Source: an uncultured Sphingorhabdus sp. (GTDB lineage Bacteria > Pseudomonadota > Alphaproteobacteria > Sphingomonadales > Sphingomonadaceae). Taken from it: a stretch of 43,284 nt of DNA. The stretch's first letter is position 1; each line of letters starts with the position of its first letter. Below the pieces are notes generated by a model, which ran no database searches, was not told the DNA's origin, and saw only the letters and a list, made by a program, of their open reading frames with translations. Position numbers and translations under genes: made by a program. Location of the stretch: contig CAJQNR010000125.1 of assembly GCA_905479715.1 (NCBI GenBank), positions 1 to 43,284 on the forward strand. The letters run 5' to 3'. Shown in pieces: positions 33,792 through 42,898 of the stretch.

Positions 33792-33980
33792 GTGATTGAC
33801 GATGATCTTGAGGATTATCGCTCCGGTCATTCGATTTTTCAACGCCAAGGGAAATGCTCCCCGGGCAACCCTCTTATGCAGGAACCAGGCGCAACGGAGT
33901 CACAACAATATCTTGCCGCAGCTTTTCAGGAAGCTGCCGGTTCCGTTGACGGGATCGGGAAGGCTGCGGCCAAGGCATGA
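33792..33980 (+). CDS. Possible small protein (62 residues)
   Basis: A GTG-started frame, hydrophilic and acidic at the start (IDDDLEDYRSGHSIFQ) and ending EAAGSVDGIGKAAAKA. GGAGG lies directly upstream but very close to the GTG (1-2 bases), so initiation there would be poor. It fills most of the 290-bp gap between the kinase and the next lipoprotein. No family recognised. Alternatively the gap is non-coding and this frame is chance; a competing frame starting near 33802 carries no signal of its own before the lipoprotein's true start. Confidence 0.3.
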   Translation: MIDDDLEDYRSGHSIFQRQGKCSPGNPLMQEPGATESQQYLAAAFQEAAGSVDGIGKAAAKA

Positions 33981-34035
33981 GGCGGATCCCGCCTCGATCA
34001 GACTATTGTTCGGCTGGCCGAAACGGAGAGAAATT

Positions 34036-34491
34036 ATGAATAGAAATAGTGCGATTTTGACCATGGTTGTGCCGCTATTGCTGGCGGCGGGATGTTCCGA
34101 TGATCCGCAGCAGCCAGAGGCTTCGGTCGATCGCCCGGTGGCAATCAGTGCAGTGGATTCGCCGCCCGCATTTCTGCCCAAGGATATGGCCTGGATGCCC
34201 AAGGACATCTGGCTTCCCGAAGATTTCGAACCCACGCAAAGCCTGAAAATGAATCCGATGGCCGAGACTTATCTTTTGCGCGGGAATACGCAGGCGAGCG
34301 CCGCCGATTTGCTCGCCGCCTATAACCAACGCATGATCGCATCGGGATATGAACCGTTTGCGGTTGGAAAACCGAAGCCCGGAATCATCGCCTTTCGCGG
34401 CAAAGGCCATGGAGCCATCGTGATCCGGGTCTTGGACGAGGGCGCCAAGCGCGTGCTGGCCATCAGCGTTGAAAATGCAACGGGAAGCTAG
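34036..34491 (+). CDS. Putative lipoprotein of unknown function
   Basis: A 151-residue lipoprotein. The signal MNRNSAILTMVVPLLLAAGC ends in the lipobox LAAGC, and the following Ser-Asp-Asp favours inner-membrane retention by the E. coli +2 rule, though this rule is not proven here. The mature part has FLPKDMAWMPKDIWLPEDFE, then LLRGNTQASAADLLAAYNQR and strands ending VLAISVENATGS. GGAGAG lies 5 bases before ATG 34036; the frame's open extension back to 33796 does not look like a real N-terminus. It lies in a run with the kinase and another lipoprotein and could be an envelope target of the sigma factor. No family recognised. Confidence 0.75.
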   Translation: MNRNSAILTMVVPLLLAAGCSDDPQQPEASVDRPVAISAVDSPPAFLPKDMAWMPKDIWLPEDFEPTQSLKMNPMAETYLLRGNTQASAADLLAAYNQRMIASGYEPFAVGKPKPGIIAFRGKGHGAIVIRVLDEGAKRVLAISVENATGS

Positions 34492-34581
34492 GCCCGGCTT
34501 TGCGGCAAAATCTCGTGGTGCCGGATCGTTCGTCTGTCACGGCACCCGTCTGTTCTTCTATACCATCATCAGGAAATATTT

Positions 34582-35013
34582 ATGAAATTTCGTTCCGCTC
34601 TCACCCTTTGCCTGCTTCTCTCCGCCTGCAGTGAGGCAGATGATCCAGGCTCGAAATCTGCCGACACGATGACGGCAGCCAAGTCGGCGGCGGCGGAAGC
34701 TGACGGCTTGACCCCGGCCTATCTCGAAGGCCAATGGTGTCACACCCACAATATCATGGGCGACGAGCAGAGCGATGAAATGATCAGCTATATTTTTGCG
34801 CCTGACGGGACATTGCTCTACCAGACCAATTCATCAACGGAGATCGATAATCCGGGAAGCTATGCCATTGCTGGCAGAAACATAAAGATCAAACCGACGC
34901 TGGCTTTTTTCAACATGGACCTCGAAAGCCTGTCCCGCGACGCGTTTGTCTTGAAGATGGCCTATGGGAAAATGTACTGGTCCCGCGGCGCCTGCCCGCC
35001 AGCCGCCAGCTAA
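34582..35013 (+). CDS. Putative lipoprotein of unknown function
   Basis: A 143-residue lipoprotein with signal MKFRSALTLCLLLSACSEAD (lipobox LLSAC). The mature domain begins LTPAYLEGQWCHTHNIMGDE and includes YIFAPDGTLLYQTN and MYWSRGACPPAAS. The EGxW...F-x-DGT layout recalls small lipocalin-like secreted domains that assess 'weight' of a beta-barrel fold, but no family can be named. AGGAA precedes ATG 34582 by 7 bases. It lies 90 bp after a second lipoprotein gene and converges on the M14 carboxypeptidase gene. Confidence 0.75.
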   Translation: MKFRSALTLCLLLSACSEADDPGSKSADTMTAAKSAAAEADGLTPAYLEGQWCHTHNIMGDEQSDEMISYIFAPDGTLLYQTNSSTEIDNPGSYAIAGRNIKIKPTLAFFNMDLESLSRDAFVLKMAYGKMYWSRGACPPAAS

Positions 35014-35085
35014 ACCGTCAATATATCCGATATCGAGGGCTTCGGCTCCCTATCGATTGCAGCGTCGGCCAGATGTTGGATGAGA

Positions 35086-36216
35086 TTATTGACCGAGATC
35101 GTCGATCATCTCCGCCAGCGTGGCCAGGCATTCGCGGGCGAGCAAGATGCAGCGCTCCGGGGACCAGCCCTGTTCGGCATCGGGCAGATCGTGATTGTCC
35201 TTGAACGGCATTTCCAGCGTCATCGCTACGGCACCAAAACGTTCCGCGACCTGATTGGTCGACATGGACAGATTGGCCTTGCCTGCTGCGGCGGTGGGAT
35301 AGCCGAGCGCGGTCTGGAAATCCGGGGTGCGCTGGGCGAGGCGGTTGCGATAGCCGTGATATTTTTCCAGCTGCCCTTCGGTGATCGACGGAATGCCTTC
35401 GAAGCCGGCGATGAAAACCGCAGGGATTGCTTCGTCCCCGTGCACGTCCATGGCAAAGACAACACCGGTCTCGTCCATGGCGTTGCGGACACAAAGCACT
35501 TCGGGAGATTTCTCTGCGCTGGGTTCGTGCCATTCGCGGTTGAGATTGGTTCCGGCAAAATTGGTTCGTAAATGACCCCGGCACGAACCATCTGGGTTCA
35601 TATTGGGAATGATATGGAACCGGCATTGCTGCAATAAAAGCCGTGCGTGCGGATCGGCGGGATCGGTCAGCATTTCCAGCGCGCCTTCCATCCACCATTC
35701 GGCCATGCTTTCGCCGGGATGCTGGCGGGCATAGAGCCAGACCTGCTTGTCGCCGCTGCCCATTTCCACACAATCAATCGGCTGCCCTTCGAGACTATGG
35801 CCAAGCGTCCGCACCGTGACGCCTTCAAATCCGGCGGTTTCGGCGATCAGATCGTGATGGCGTTCGATGCTGTACGGCGCGAAATAGGCGAACCAGACGA
35901 TATTGCTGGCTGCGGTATAGCGGATCGAAAGAGTGCCGCTCTCCTCGTCGTAACGGCTCTCCGCGCGGCCCCAATATTCCCGGTCCTCGCTGACGCAGGC
36001 GTTATAATCGGGCCAGCCCTGCGGATAGGCTGATTCCTTCAAACCGCCGATATTCAATTCCAGCTCGTCGCCAATCTCGCAGGCAACCCGGAAATGGAAC
36101 CACTGGAAAAACTCGCTGTCCTTGTCCTTGCGGATGGAAAGCTCTGCGGTGGTGCCATTGACGGCATGGACTTCGATATTGCCGCTATCGAACGCGCTGG
36201 TGATTTTTATGGTCAT
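35086..36216 (-). CDS. M14-family zinc carboxypeptidase (cytosolic carboxypeptidase-like)
   Basis: A 376-residue metallopeptidase. An N-terminal beta domain (about 1-125) with [20 protein letters not shown] precedes the M14 catalytic domain. Zinc ligands are His and Glu in [12 protein letters not shown] (about 168-171) and His in MDVHGDE; the catalytic Glu is in MTLEMPFK. The N-terminal domain plus HPGE motif is the plan of the cytosolic carboxypeptidase (AGBL/CCP-like) branch, which removes C-terminal residues from peptides or proteins. No signal peptide is visible, so it acts in the cytoplasm. ATG 36216 overlaps the stop of the upstream DUF4136 lipoprotein as ATGA. Confidence 0.92.
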   Translation of the reverse strand: MTIKITSAFDSGNIEVHAVNGTTAELSIRKDKDSEFFQWFHFRVACEIGDELELNIGGLKESAYPQGWPDYNACVSEDREYWGRAESRYDEESGTLSIRYTAASNIVWFAYFAPYSIERHHDLIAETAGFEGVTVRTLGHSLEGQPIDCVEMGSGDKQVWLYARQHPGESMAEWWMEGALEMLTDPADPHARLLLQQCRFHIIPNMNPDGSCRGHLRTNFAGTNLNREWHEPSAEKSPEVLCVRNAMDETGVVFAMDVHGDEAIPAVFIAGFEGIPSITEGQLEKYHGYRNRLAQRTPDFQTALGYPTAAAGKANLSMSTNQVAERFGAVAMTLEMPFKDNHDLPDAEQGWSPERCILLARECLATLAEMIDDLGQ

Positions 36217-36821
36217 GGCACCCTGATAGTGGTTCCGGACTCTCCGGGGAAGTCCTTGAATAAGGCTTCAGCCAGTTTCGCGGCTGCCAGACCGGGCTGG
36301 GACGCAGGCGAGCCTTGCTTGGCCTCGACCGATGCGCGGCCTTCCCAGACAATCTTGCCGCTTTTCCTGTTGGTCAGGCGCACCGACAGTTCGGTGACGA
36401 TCTTGTCTTTCGGCGGACCGCTGAGGTCAATACCTATGCCGAGCCCGACGCCGGAGCCACGACTGCCGGTGCTGCCGCCGACACCGACAGAAACCGGTGA
36501 TCGTGATCCGCTGGCGCTCAAGACCGCCCGTTCGAGCGTGTAGCGTATGATATAGTCGCTGTTTCTCTTGTCATCGAGCGCTTCGGAAAATCCGACTCGC
36601 TGCAATTCGCGCAGCAATGCGGCCGAGTAGGTCGCATATTCCATGCTGCGGCTGTGACCTTCATCGGTGACATTGGGCTGGATGATGACACTGCCCGGCA
36701 CGATCGGAGCCACTTGCGCATTGTGAAAACGGGTGACATCAACAGGCGGTGTCATCGCCGTACAGCCAGACAATAGCAAAACTGCCAATGCCGACGTCGC
36801 AAGTGATTGGAAACCGGCCAT
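36213..36821 (-). CDS. DUF4136-type lipoprotein
   Basis: A 202-residue lipoprotein: signal with lipobox LLSGC (about 16-20), then [10 protein letters not shown], a glycine/serine-rich central stretch ([20 protein letters not shown]) and [20 protein letters not shown] followed by [10 protein letters not shown]. The VDVTRFH opening and the VWEGRA strand are typical of DUF4136 envelope lipoproteins, which have no established function. It is translationally coupled to the M14 carboxypeptidase downstream even though the two should act in different compartments. ATG 36821 begins the signal directly. Confidence 0.85.
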   Translation of the reverse strand: MAGFQSLATSALAVLLLSGCTAMTPPVDVTRFHNAQVAPIVPGSVIIQPNVTDEGHSRSMEYATYSAALLRELQRVGFSEALDDKRNSDYIIRYTLERAVLSASGSRSPVSVGVGGSTGSRGSGVGLGIGIDLSGPPKDKIVTELSVRLTNRKSGKIVWEGRASVEAKQGSPASQPGLAAAKLAEALFKDFPGESGTTIRVP

Positions 36822-36971
36822 AATATTAACTCCTTAAACTATGCTGCCTATGTTAGCGCATATTCGACAAGACTGCGGCAAAAAAATATCTCAAGATCAG
36901 CATGGTTAACCGATTGGAGAGACCAGTGCGTTAAACAGCCGGGATCGGGAATATATAGGAATATATGAATA

Positions 36972-37976
36972 ATGGCGAAACCGTTTACGATATTGGTCAC
37001 CGGCGGAGCAGGCTATATTGGTAGCCACGCGGTGCTGGCGTTGCTGGATGCCGGATGGCCGGTTGCGGTGATTGACAATCTGACCACCGGTTTTCGCTGG
37101 GCCGTGCCGGAAGGCGTCGCCTTTCACGAAGGCGATATCGAGGATGATGCCCTGGTCGCCCGAATCATAAAGGACGACAATATCGGCGCGATCATGCATT
37201 TCGCCGGTTCGATCATCGTACCGGAATCGGTCGAAAATCCGCTCAAATATTATCATAACAACAGCGCCAAGAGCCGCAGTCTGATCGAATCGGCGGTGAA
37301 CGGCGGCGTGAACCATTTCATCTTCTCGTCAACCGCAGCAACCTACGGCATGCCCGAGGAAAGCCCGGTCAGCGAACGCACGCCGCAATTGCCGATCAAT
37401 CCATATGGCATGTCCAAGCTGATGACCGAATATATGTTGCATGATGTCGCGGCGGCGCACGATCTGAATTTCTGCGCACTGCGCTATTTTAACGTCGCCG
37501 GCGCCGACCCGCAGGCGCGGACCGGGCAATCGACCGCCGGTGCCACCCATCTCATCAAGGTGGCGGTAGAAGCGGCGCTCGGCAAGCGGGAGAGGGTTGC
37601 GGTCTTTGGCACGGATTATGATACGCCCGACGGAACCGGCGTCCGCGACTATATTCATGTGTCGGATCTCGCCAGCGCGCATGTGCTGGCGCTGGAAGCG
37701 CTGATCGCGGACCCGAATCGCAACCATCTGCTCAACTGCGGCTATGGTCGCGGATTTTCCGTGCTCGAGGTTCTCGATGCCGTCGACCGGGTCACCAACC
37801 GGGAAATAACCCGGAAAATGGAAGGCCGGCGCGCAGGCGACCCCGATTCGCTGATTTCCGACAATCGGGCGATCATGGACCGCTTTCCCTGGCAGCCGAA
37901 ACATGCCGATCTCGACGAAATTGTCGCCCATGCACTGGCGTGGGAGCGCAAACTGATCGAAATTCGCGGAGAATAA
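36972..37976 (+). CDS. galE: UDP-glucose 4-epimerase
   Basis: Extended short-chain dehydrogenase of 334 residues, interconverting UDP-glucose and UDP-galactose for surface polysaccharide synthesis. The NAD-binding motif TGGAGYIGSH is at residues about 8-17, FSSTAATYG supplies the catalytic Ser region, and PYGMSK is the YxxxK active site (about 140). ALRYFNVAGADP and GTGVRDYIHVSDLA are strongly GalE-specific. AGGAA precedes ATG 36972 by 9 bases. It stands alone, divergent from the DUF4136/M14 pair; the next gene is L36, about 100 bp on. Confidence 0.95.
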   Translation: MAKPFTILVTGGAGYIGSHAVLALLDAGWPVAVIDNLTTGFRWAVPEGVAFHEGDIEDDALVARIIKDDNIGAIMHFAGSIIVPESVENPLKYYHNNSAKSRSLIESAVNGGVNHFIFSSTAATYGMPEESPVSERTPQLPINPYGMSKLMTEYMLHDVAAAHDLNFCALRYFNVAGADPQARTGQSTAGATHLIKVAVEAALGKRERVAVFGTDYDTPDGTGVRDYIHVSDLASAHVLALEALIADPNRNHLLNCGYGRGFSVLEVLDAVDRVTNREITRKMEGRRAGDPDSLISDNRAIMDRFPWQPKHADLDEIVAHALAWERKLIEIRGE

Positions 37977-38077
37977 AGCTGTTCGCTTGACTTTAGCGGT
38001 AGTCGACCGTAATTGCCCTCGTTCAACGCAGCATGGCTGCTTTCAAGAAATTCAGATAATCAAGGCGTGGTACCAAA

Positions 38078-38203
38078 ATGAAAGTCCGCAACTCTTTGAA
38101 GTCGCTTAAAAACCGTCACCGGGATTGCCGCGTTATCCGTCGCCGTGGTCGCACCTATGTGATCAACAAGACGAATCGCCGGTTTAAAGCGCGCCAAGGC
38201 TAA
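38078..38203 (+). CDS. rpmJ: 50S ribosomal protein L36 (zinc-free type)
   Basis: A 41-residue basic protein that starts [17 protein letters not shown] and ends [15 protein letters not shown]. This is the L36 variant (YkgO/C-minus type) without the zinc-ribbon Cys-Cys-Cys-His set, which is the usual chromosomal form in alphaproteobacteria. It binds 23S rRNA in the large ribosomal subunit. AAGG lies about 13 bases before ATG 38078. It is followed after 10 bp by the HAD phosphatase gene. Confidence 0.95.
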   Translation: MKVRNSLKSLKNRHRDCRVIRRRGRTYVINKTNRRFKARQG

Positions 38204-38213
38204 TTGCCTGTTT

Positions 38214-38840
38214 ATGGCAGAGACTTCTGCCATTTCCAAAATTGACACGGTCATCTTTGATATAGGCAATGTCCTGTATCGCTGGGATTTGCGCTGTCTG
38301 TTTGCCAAATTGATCGATGATCCCGACGAACTGGACTGGTTTCTGGCGCATGTCGTGACACCGGAATGGCATTTCCAGCATGATGCCGGGCGGCCCTTTG
38401 CCGACATGGTTGCGGAGCGCAGCCGCGAATTTCCCGAATATAGTGATCATATCATCGCCTATTCCCGGCGATTCCCGGAAACCATTCCCGGGCCCGTCGA
38501 AGGCATGATCGATATCGTGAAAGCCTTGGCGAATCGCGGCGTCCCGCTCTTTGCGATCAGCAATTTCGGCGCCGAATCCTGGGCGCAATTCCGGCCATCG
38601 GCTCCCATATTCGAGCTATTTTCCGATATTGTCATTTCCGGCGAGGAAAAACTGATCAAACCGGATGCCGCGATTTACGAGCTGGCGCTGAAACGCTTTT
38701 CCCGCCGCGCCGACCAATGTCTTTTCATTGACGACCGGCGGGATAATATCGAGGCAGGTCAGGCGCTCGGGATCGCCGGCCATCATTTCGAGGATGCGCC
38801 GACCCTCGAAAACCAGCTGAAGGCGTTGCGCCTGCTCTAG
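38214..38840 (+). CDS. HAD-family phosphatase (YihX-like)
   Basis: A 208-residue haloacid-dehalogenase superfamily hydrolase. Motif I is VIFDIGNVLYRWD (nucleophile Asp about 16), motif II LFAISNFG (Ser/Asn region), motif III the Lys of KLIKPD, and motif IV FIDDRRDN. The DIGNVL form of motif I and the overall length resemble YihX-type sugar-phosphate phosphatases and the epoxide-hydrolase N-domain branch. The substrate is not predictable from sequence. Its 3' end overlaps the convergent pyruvate kinase gene by 4 bp. It probably shares a promoter with L36. Confidence 0.9.
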   Translation: MAETSAISKIDTVIFDIGNVLYRWDLRCLFAKLIDDPDELDWFLAHVVTPEWHFQHDAGRPFADMVAERSREFPEYSDHIIAYSRRFPETIPGPVEGMIDIVKALANRGVPLFAISNFGAESWAQFRPSAPIFELFSDIVISGEEKLIKPDAAIYELALKRFSRRADQCLFIDDRRDNIEAGQALGIAGHHFEDAPTLENQLKALRLL

Positions 38841-40288
38841 CTGCGTTTGAGCTCGTCTCCGCTGAGCCGCACGATATGCAGCAAATTGGTCGATCCCGGA
38901 GTGCCAAAGGGCACGCCGGCGCAGACGATCAGTCGCGACCCGGCCTCACCCAATTTGTGGCGCAGGGCCATGCGTTTGGCCTTCGCAATCATTTCCTCGA
39001 AGTCCGAGACGTCCCGGGTAACGACAGCATAGGCACCCCATAGCAGGCCGACCCGGCGGGCGGTGTGCCGGTTCGGTGTGAGTACCAGTAGCGGCACGGA
39101 CGGACGTTCTCGCGCCATTCTGCGGGCGGTCGAGCCGGAAGCGGTATAGCAGACGATCGCCGATGTCTCGATCGTGCGGGCGATATTGTAACTGGCCGCG
39201 GCCAGAGCATCGGCCGTCGTTTCATCGGGCACGGTTTCGGTGAAATGGACGCGGTCAGCATAGGACGGATCATTTTCCACCTGGGCGGCAATTCTGTCCA
39301 TCATCGTCGCGGCTTCGATCGGCCAGTCCCCTACCGCCGATTCCGCCGACAGCATGATCGCATCGGCCCCGTCATAGATCGCGGTGGCAACGTCGGAAAC
39401 TTCGGCGCGAGTCGGCGTCGGCGACTTGATCATCGATTCGAGCATCTGGGTGGCTACGACCACCGGCCGGCCGAGCGCGCGCGCTGCGGCGACAATTTTC
39501 TTCTGCAGTGGCGGTACCTGTTCGGGCAATAGTTCCACGCCGAGATCCCCGCGCGCGACCATGACGGCGTCGGACAGCTCCAGAATCTCGTCGAGCCGGT
39601 CGATGGCTGCGGGCTTCTCGATCTTGGCCAATAGCGCTGCCTTGCCACCGATCAGCCGCCGGGCTTCGGCGACATCCTCGGGGCGCTGGACGAAACTGAG
39701 CGCAACCCAGTCGACATCCTGTTCCAGTGCGAAGGTCAGATCCTTGCGGTCCTTGTCGGTCAGCGAGCTGACCGGCAGCACGACTTCGGGAACATTGACC
39801 CCCTTGCGGTCGGAAATTTCACCGCCGACGATCACTTTGGTCTCGACACTTTTGCCGTCCGCCCTGGTCACCTCCAGCCGGATCTTGCCATCATCCAGCA
39901 ACAAGGTATGGCCCGGTTGCAGGGTGCTCAAAATTTCCTTGTGGGGCAGGGTGACGCGCGTCGCATCGCCCTGCTTTTCGAGCATATCGAGGGTGAAGCG
40001 GGCGCCGTCTTTCAGCATCACCGGCGGTTTGGCAAATGTGCCGATACGCAATTTTGGTCCCTGCAGGTCGGCCAGAATGGTTATCGGGCGGCCGATCTTC
40101 TTTTCCAGCGCCCGGATTGACCTGACATTGGCGGCATGGGCCTTGTGTTCGCCGTGGCTCATGTTCATCCGGAAGGCGTCGACGCCGGCGCGATACATTT
40201 TTTCGATCATCGCCGGGCTGCCGCTGGACGGCCCGAGCGTTGCCAGCACTTTGACTTTGCGACTACGGGAGAAGATTGGCGATGCCAT
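38837..40288 (-). CDS. pyk: Pyruvate kinase
   Basis: Glycolytic enzyme converting phosphoenolpyruvate and ADP to pyruvate and ATP; 483 residues, normal size. Motifs: VKVLATLGPSS (N-terminal strand), AFRMNMSHG, ILADLQGPKLRIG, the signature LAKIEKPAAIDRLDEILELS (catalytic Lys and Mg-binding Glu), VMVARGDLGVE and VATQMLESMI, then the C-terminal allosteric-domain fold with TASGSTARRMARERP. ATG 40288 (MASPIFSR) with AGGAA upstream is preferred over a TTG at 40294. Confidence 0.96.
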   Translation of the reverse strand: MASPIFSRSRKVKVLATLGPSSGSPAMIEKMYRAGVDAFRMNMSHGEHKAHAANVRSIRALEKKIGRPITILADLQGPKLRIGTFAKPPVMLKDGARFTLDMLEKQGDATRVTLPHKEILSTLQPGHTLLLDDGKIRLEVTRADGKSVETKVIVGGEISDRKGVNVPEVVLPVSSLTDKDRKDLTFALEQDVDWVALSFVQRPEDVAEARRLIGGKAALLAKIEKPAAIDRLDEILELSDAVMVARGDLGVELLPEQVPPLQKKIVAAARALGRPVVVATQMLESMIKSPTPTRAEVSDVATAIYDGADAIMLSAESAVGDWPIEAATMMDRIAAQVENDPSYADRVHFTETVPDETTADALAAASYNIARTIETSAIVCYTASGSTARRMARERPSVPLLVLTPNRHTARRVGLLWGAYAVVTRDVSDFEEMIAKAKRMALRHKLGEAGSRLIVCAGVPFGTPGSTNLLHIVRLSGDELKRS

Positions 40289-40374
40289 GCACAAATTCCT
40301 TAGTGGCGCTTTACCAGGGTGATGCCTATCCTCAAATCATGACAGGTTAAAAACAAAAAACAATGGAAACAAAC

Positions 40375-40683
40375 ATGACCGATCAAATTTCTGATACCGC
40401 CGCTGCCGCCGCTTTCCGCCGTCTGGTCAATCGTCTTCAGCATCGCCATGATGCGGAAAATATCGATTTGATGGGGCTGGCCGGCTTTTGTCGGAACTGT
40501 CTGGCCGACTGGGTGATGGAGGCAACCGAGGAAGCGGGCGGCAGCATGACCAAAGACGAGGCGCGTGCGGCGATCCATGGCATGCCGGCGAGCGAGTGGA
40601 AGAAAAAATACCAGACCGAAGCCACGCCGGAGCGGCTCAAAAAGATGAAGGAAAGCATGGCCAAAAACGCCGACGCGTCTTAA
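40375..40683 (+). CDS. DUF1244 family protein
   Basis: A 102-residue helical protein of the DUF1244 family, conserved across alphaproteobacteria and without a settled function. The core reads FRRLVNRLQHRHDAENIDLM followed by GLAGFCRNCLADW, with a Cys-x2-Cys pair. The C-terminal half is basic (EWKKKYQTEATPERLKKMKE). ATG 40375 has GGAAA 5 bases upstream; ATG 40363 is also in frame and would add 4 residues. It is followed by gapR after 45 bp. Confidence 0.9.
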   Translation: MTDQISDTAAAAAFRRLVNRLQHRHDAENIDLMGLAGFCRNCLADWVMEATEEAGGSMTKDEARAAIHGMPASEWKKKYQTEATPERLKKMKESMAKNADAS

Positions 40684-40728
40684 AGACACGCTTCGAATCC
40701 GAACATAGATTTTCAAAGGAATGAAAGA

Positions 40729-40971
40729 ATGAGCGAAGGCAATGTCGCCGCAGACCAGTTGCGTCTGTTTATTGAACGTATCGAGCGGCTGGAAGAAGAG
40801 AAAAAGGGCATGGCGGACGATATCCGCGATGTCTATTCGGAAGCCAAGTCACAGGGCTATGACGCCAAGATCATGCGCCAGATCGTGCGCCTGCGGAAAA
40901 TGGAAACCCATGACCGGCAGGAAATGGAAGCCATTCTCGACACCTATAAGTCGGCGCTTGGTTTGGCCTGA
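40729..40971 (+). CDS. gapR: GapR-like nucleoid-associated protein (DUF2312)
   Basis: An 80-residue coiled-coil protein: [20 protein letters not shown], then [20 protein letters not shown] and [20 protein letters not shown]. This matches DUF2312/GapR, the Caulobacter protein that encircles overtwisted DNA ahead of replication and transcription and stimulates topoisomerases. AAAGGA precedes ATG 40729 by 7 bases. It is expected to be essential or near-essential in alphaproteobacteria. Confidence 0.94.
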   Translation: MSEGNVAADQLRLFIERIERLEEEKKGMADDIRDVYSEAKSQGYDAKIMRQIVRLRKMETHDRQEMEAILDTYKSALGLA

Positions 40972-41013
40972 TCAATAGGCTAATAGCGAGAGTTTAGAGG
41001 CGGGAGAGCAGCG

Positions 41014-41334
41014 ATGATTGTCACCACGACACCCAGTATCGAAGGACATGCGATACGAGATTATCACGGAATCGTGATCGGTGAAGTAATCGTCGGGGCC
41101 AATTTGTTCCGCGACCTGTTTGCCAGCATCACCGACATTGTCGGTGGTCGCTCGGGCAAATATGAAAATGTTTTGAAACGCGCTCGCGATGAGGCATTGC
41201 AGGAAATGGAAGCAGAGGCGGCGAAGGTCGGTGCCAATGCTGTCGTTGGCGTCGATCTCGATTATGAGGTCGTCGGCGAGAAAGGGTCGATGCTGATGGT
41301 ATCGGCATCGGGAACTGCGGTAAGCGTAGCATGA
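41014..41334 (+). CDS. YbjQ/UPF0145 family protein
   Basis: A 106-residue protein of the YbjQ (UPF0145) family. The N-terminus has [13 protein letters not shown], then GVIVGEVIVG-like [20 protein letters not shown], and the C-terminal domain has [20 protein letters not shown]. Family members form dodecamer- or decamer-like rings and are called heavy-metal-binding in databases, although that role is weakly supported. GGGAG precedes ATG 41014 by 7-8 bases. It lies 23 bp before yebC. Confidence 0.92.
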   Translation: MIVTTTPSIEGHAIRDYHGIVIGEVIVGANLFRDLFASITDIVGGRSGKYENVLKRARDEALQEMEAEAAKVGANAVVGVDLDYEVVGEKGSMLMVSASGTAVSVA

Positions 41335-41357
41335 GCAAATCGGGAATTTGAGGTAAA

Positions 41358-42107
41358 ATGGCAGGCCATAGTAAATTTAACAATATCAAGCATCGCAAGG
41401 GTGCTCAGGACAAGAAGCGTGCGGCGCAATTTTCGAAGCTGTCACGTGAGATAACCGTGGCAGCCAAGTCCGGCATGCCGGATCCGGATTTCAATCCCCG
41501 TCTGCGCCTCGCGGTCAACAGCGCCAAGGCGGTGTCGATGCCGAAGGACAATATCCAGCGCGCGATCGACAAGGCGTCGGCGAACGAAGGCGAAGATTAT
41601 AGCGAAATCCGTTATGAAGGCTTTGGCCCGGGTGGCGTCTCTCTGATCATCGAAACGCTGACCGACAATAATAACCGTACTTTTACCAATGTTCGTACAA
41701 TTATGTCACGAAATGGTGGCAATCTGGGCGAAAGTGGTTCGGTTTCGCACGGTTTTGACCGGGTTGGCTATATCCAGTATCCGGCCAGCGCCGGCGACGA
41801 GGAAAAGGTCCTCGAAGCCGCGATGGAAGCAGGGGCGGAAGATATTTCCTCCGATGAGGACGGCCATGAAATCTGGACCGCGATGGAAGATCTGCACGAG
41901 GTTTCCACCGCACTGGAAAAGACGCTCGGTGCAGCGGAAAGCGTGAAACTTGCCTGGCGGCCTTCGGTCCAGGTCGAGGTTGATCAGGAGCAGGCCGAGA
42001 CCTTGCTCAACCTGATCGACATGCTGGAAGAGGATGACGACGTCCAGACCGTCTGGGGCAATTATGACGTGTCCGAAGAAATCATGGAAAAACTGAACGC
42101 CGGCTGA
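41358..42107 (+). CDS. yebC: YebC/PmpR-family DNA-binding protein
   Basis: A 249-residue protein beginning [20 protein letters not shown], the family's invariant start, with [23 protein letters not shown] and a C-terminal domain ending [10 protein letters not shown]. YebC proteins have been reported as transcription regulators, and more recently as ribosome-associated factors that help translation of difficult peptide stretches. The family is commonly encoded directly before ruvC, as here. The start ATG 41358 has GAGG about 6-8 bases upstream. Confidence 0.95.
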   Translation: MAGHSKFNNIKHRKGAQDKKRAAQFSKLSREITVAAKSGMPDPDFNPRLRLAVNSAKAVSMPKDNIQRAIDKASANEGEDYSEIRYEGFGPGGVSLIIETLTDNNNRTFTNVRTIMSRNGGNLGESGSVSHGFDRVGYIQYPASAGDEEKVLEAAMEAGAEDISSDEDGHEIWTAMEDLHEVSTALEKTLGAAESVKLAWRPSVQVEVDQEQAETLLNLIDMLEEDDDVQTVWGNYDVSEEIMEKLNAG

Positions 42108-42306
42108 TGCGCTCTGGCGCGGAAAACGGGGCGTTGGCATGTCGGGTCGACTTTCCGGAACATGCTTCCATATCTTCCATTTTTTCTGTTAATTCCGATG
42201 ATTCTGCACGATGGTGCCAGCGTCTCGCCGGAGCTGTTGGCCGGGCCCATGAACCTCTTTCTGGTCCCGGTTTTTGCGGGTCGTTCTGGCGCACTGTCGG
42301 TCCGGA

Positions 42307-42777
42307 ATGATCATTCTCGGCCTTGATCCGGGCCTCGGCACCACCGGTTGGGGGGTGATCGTGGCCGACGGCAATCGCCTGTCCCATATCGCCAATGGCC
42401 AGATCAAGACCGATAGCAAAATGGCTCTGGCCAGCCGCTTGCTCAAGCTCGACCTTGAACTGACCGACCTGCTGCTGGAATATAAGCCGGATGGCGCGGC
42501 GGTCGAGGAAGTGTTCGTAAACAGCAACCCGCAAAGCACCTTGAAACTGGGGCAGGCGCGTGGCGTGGTGCTGCTCGGCGCCTCGCGGACCGGGATCGAA
42601 GTCGGCGAATATTCGGCAAGAACGGTGAAGAAATCGGTGGTTGGGGTCGGCAATGCCGACAAGGACCAGGTGCAGGCAATGCTCAAAATCCTCCTGCCCG
42701 GCGTGAAGCTGGCCGGCGCGGACGCCGCCGATGCGCTGGCCGTCGCGATCACACACGCGCATCACCGGAAGAGATAG
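42307..42777 (+). CDS. ruvC: Holliday junction resolvase RuvC
   Basis: Homodimeric endonuclease of 156 residues that cuts Holliday junctions with RuvAB. The RNase H-like active-site acids are in [13 protein letters not shown] (Asp about 6), VEEVFV (Glu about 66-67) and [14 protein letters not shown] (two Asp near the C-terminus). It is slightly shorter than E. coli RuvC at the C-terminus. ATG 42307 begins directly with MIILGLDPG; the frame's extension back to 42274 is not part of the family. It is 199 bp after yebC and 121 bp before ruvA. Confidence 0.95.
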   Translation: MIILGLDPGLGTTGWGVIVADGNRLSHIANGQIKTDSKMALASRLLKLDLELTDLLLEYKPDGAAVEEVFVNSNPQSTLKLGQARGVVLLGASRTGIEVGEYSARTVKKSVVGVGNADKDQVQAMLKILLPGVKLAGADAADALAVAITHAHHRKR

Positions 42778-42789
42778 GCGGTCAAGGCA

Positions 42790-42861
42790 CCGTTCATCCT
42801 GAGCCTGTCGCAGGACCGAGGAGCACGTGAATCCATGCTTCGACAAGCTCAGCGCGAACGG
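42790..42861. repeat. Sphingomonad-type intergenic inverted repeat
   Basis: The left arm CGTTCATCCTGAGCCTGTCG (from 42791) and the right arm CTTCGACAAGCTCAGCGCGA (from 42838, ending ...ACGG at 42861) are imperfect reverse complements of each other around a ~22-base centre. Sequences of the form CCGTTCxxxCTGAGCxTGTCGAAG are, to my knowledge, dispersed many times in sphingomonad genomes as REP/MITE-like elements. It sits in the 121-bp gap between ruvC and ruvA and may form an mRNA hairpin. Confidence 0.7.
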
Positions 42862-42898
42862 AACTGGACTTGTGCCGTCCTTGCATTAATACGATGAT

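Noticed and set aside
33796-34035. N-terminal extension of the lipoprotein at 34036
   Set aside because: The lipoprotein signal begins at ATG 34036 with a good Shine-Dalgarno; the extension would bury the signal peptide.
35035-35070. Possible bidirectional terminator between convergent genes
   Set aside because: The AGGG/CCCT stem is short, interrupted and has no T run.
35018-35773. 251-codon minus-strand frame overlapping the M14 gene in another frame
   Set aside because: The M14 frame carries zinc-ligand motifs; this one is Arg/Pro/His-rich shadow sequence.
42108-42306. General-stress (GGAAC-N18-CGTT type) promoter upstream of ruvC
   Set aside because: A GGAAC is present near 42162, but no CGTT-like -10 element occurs at the required spacing.
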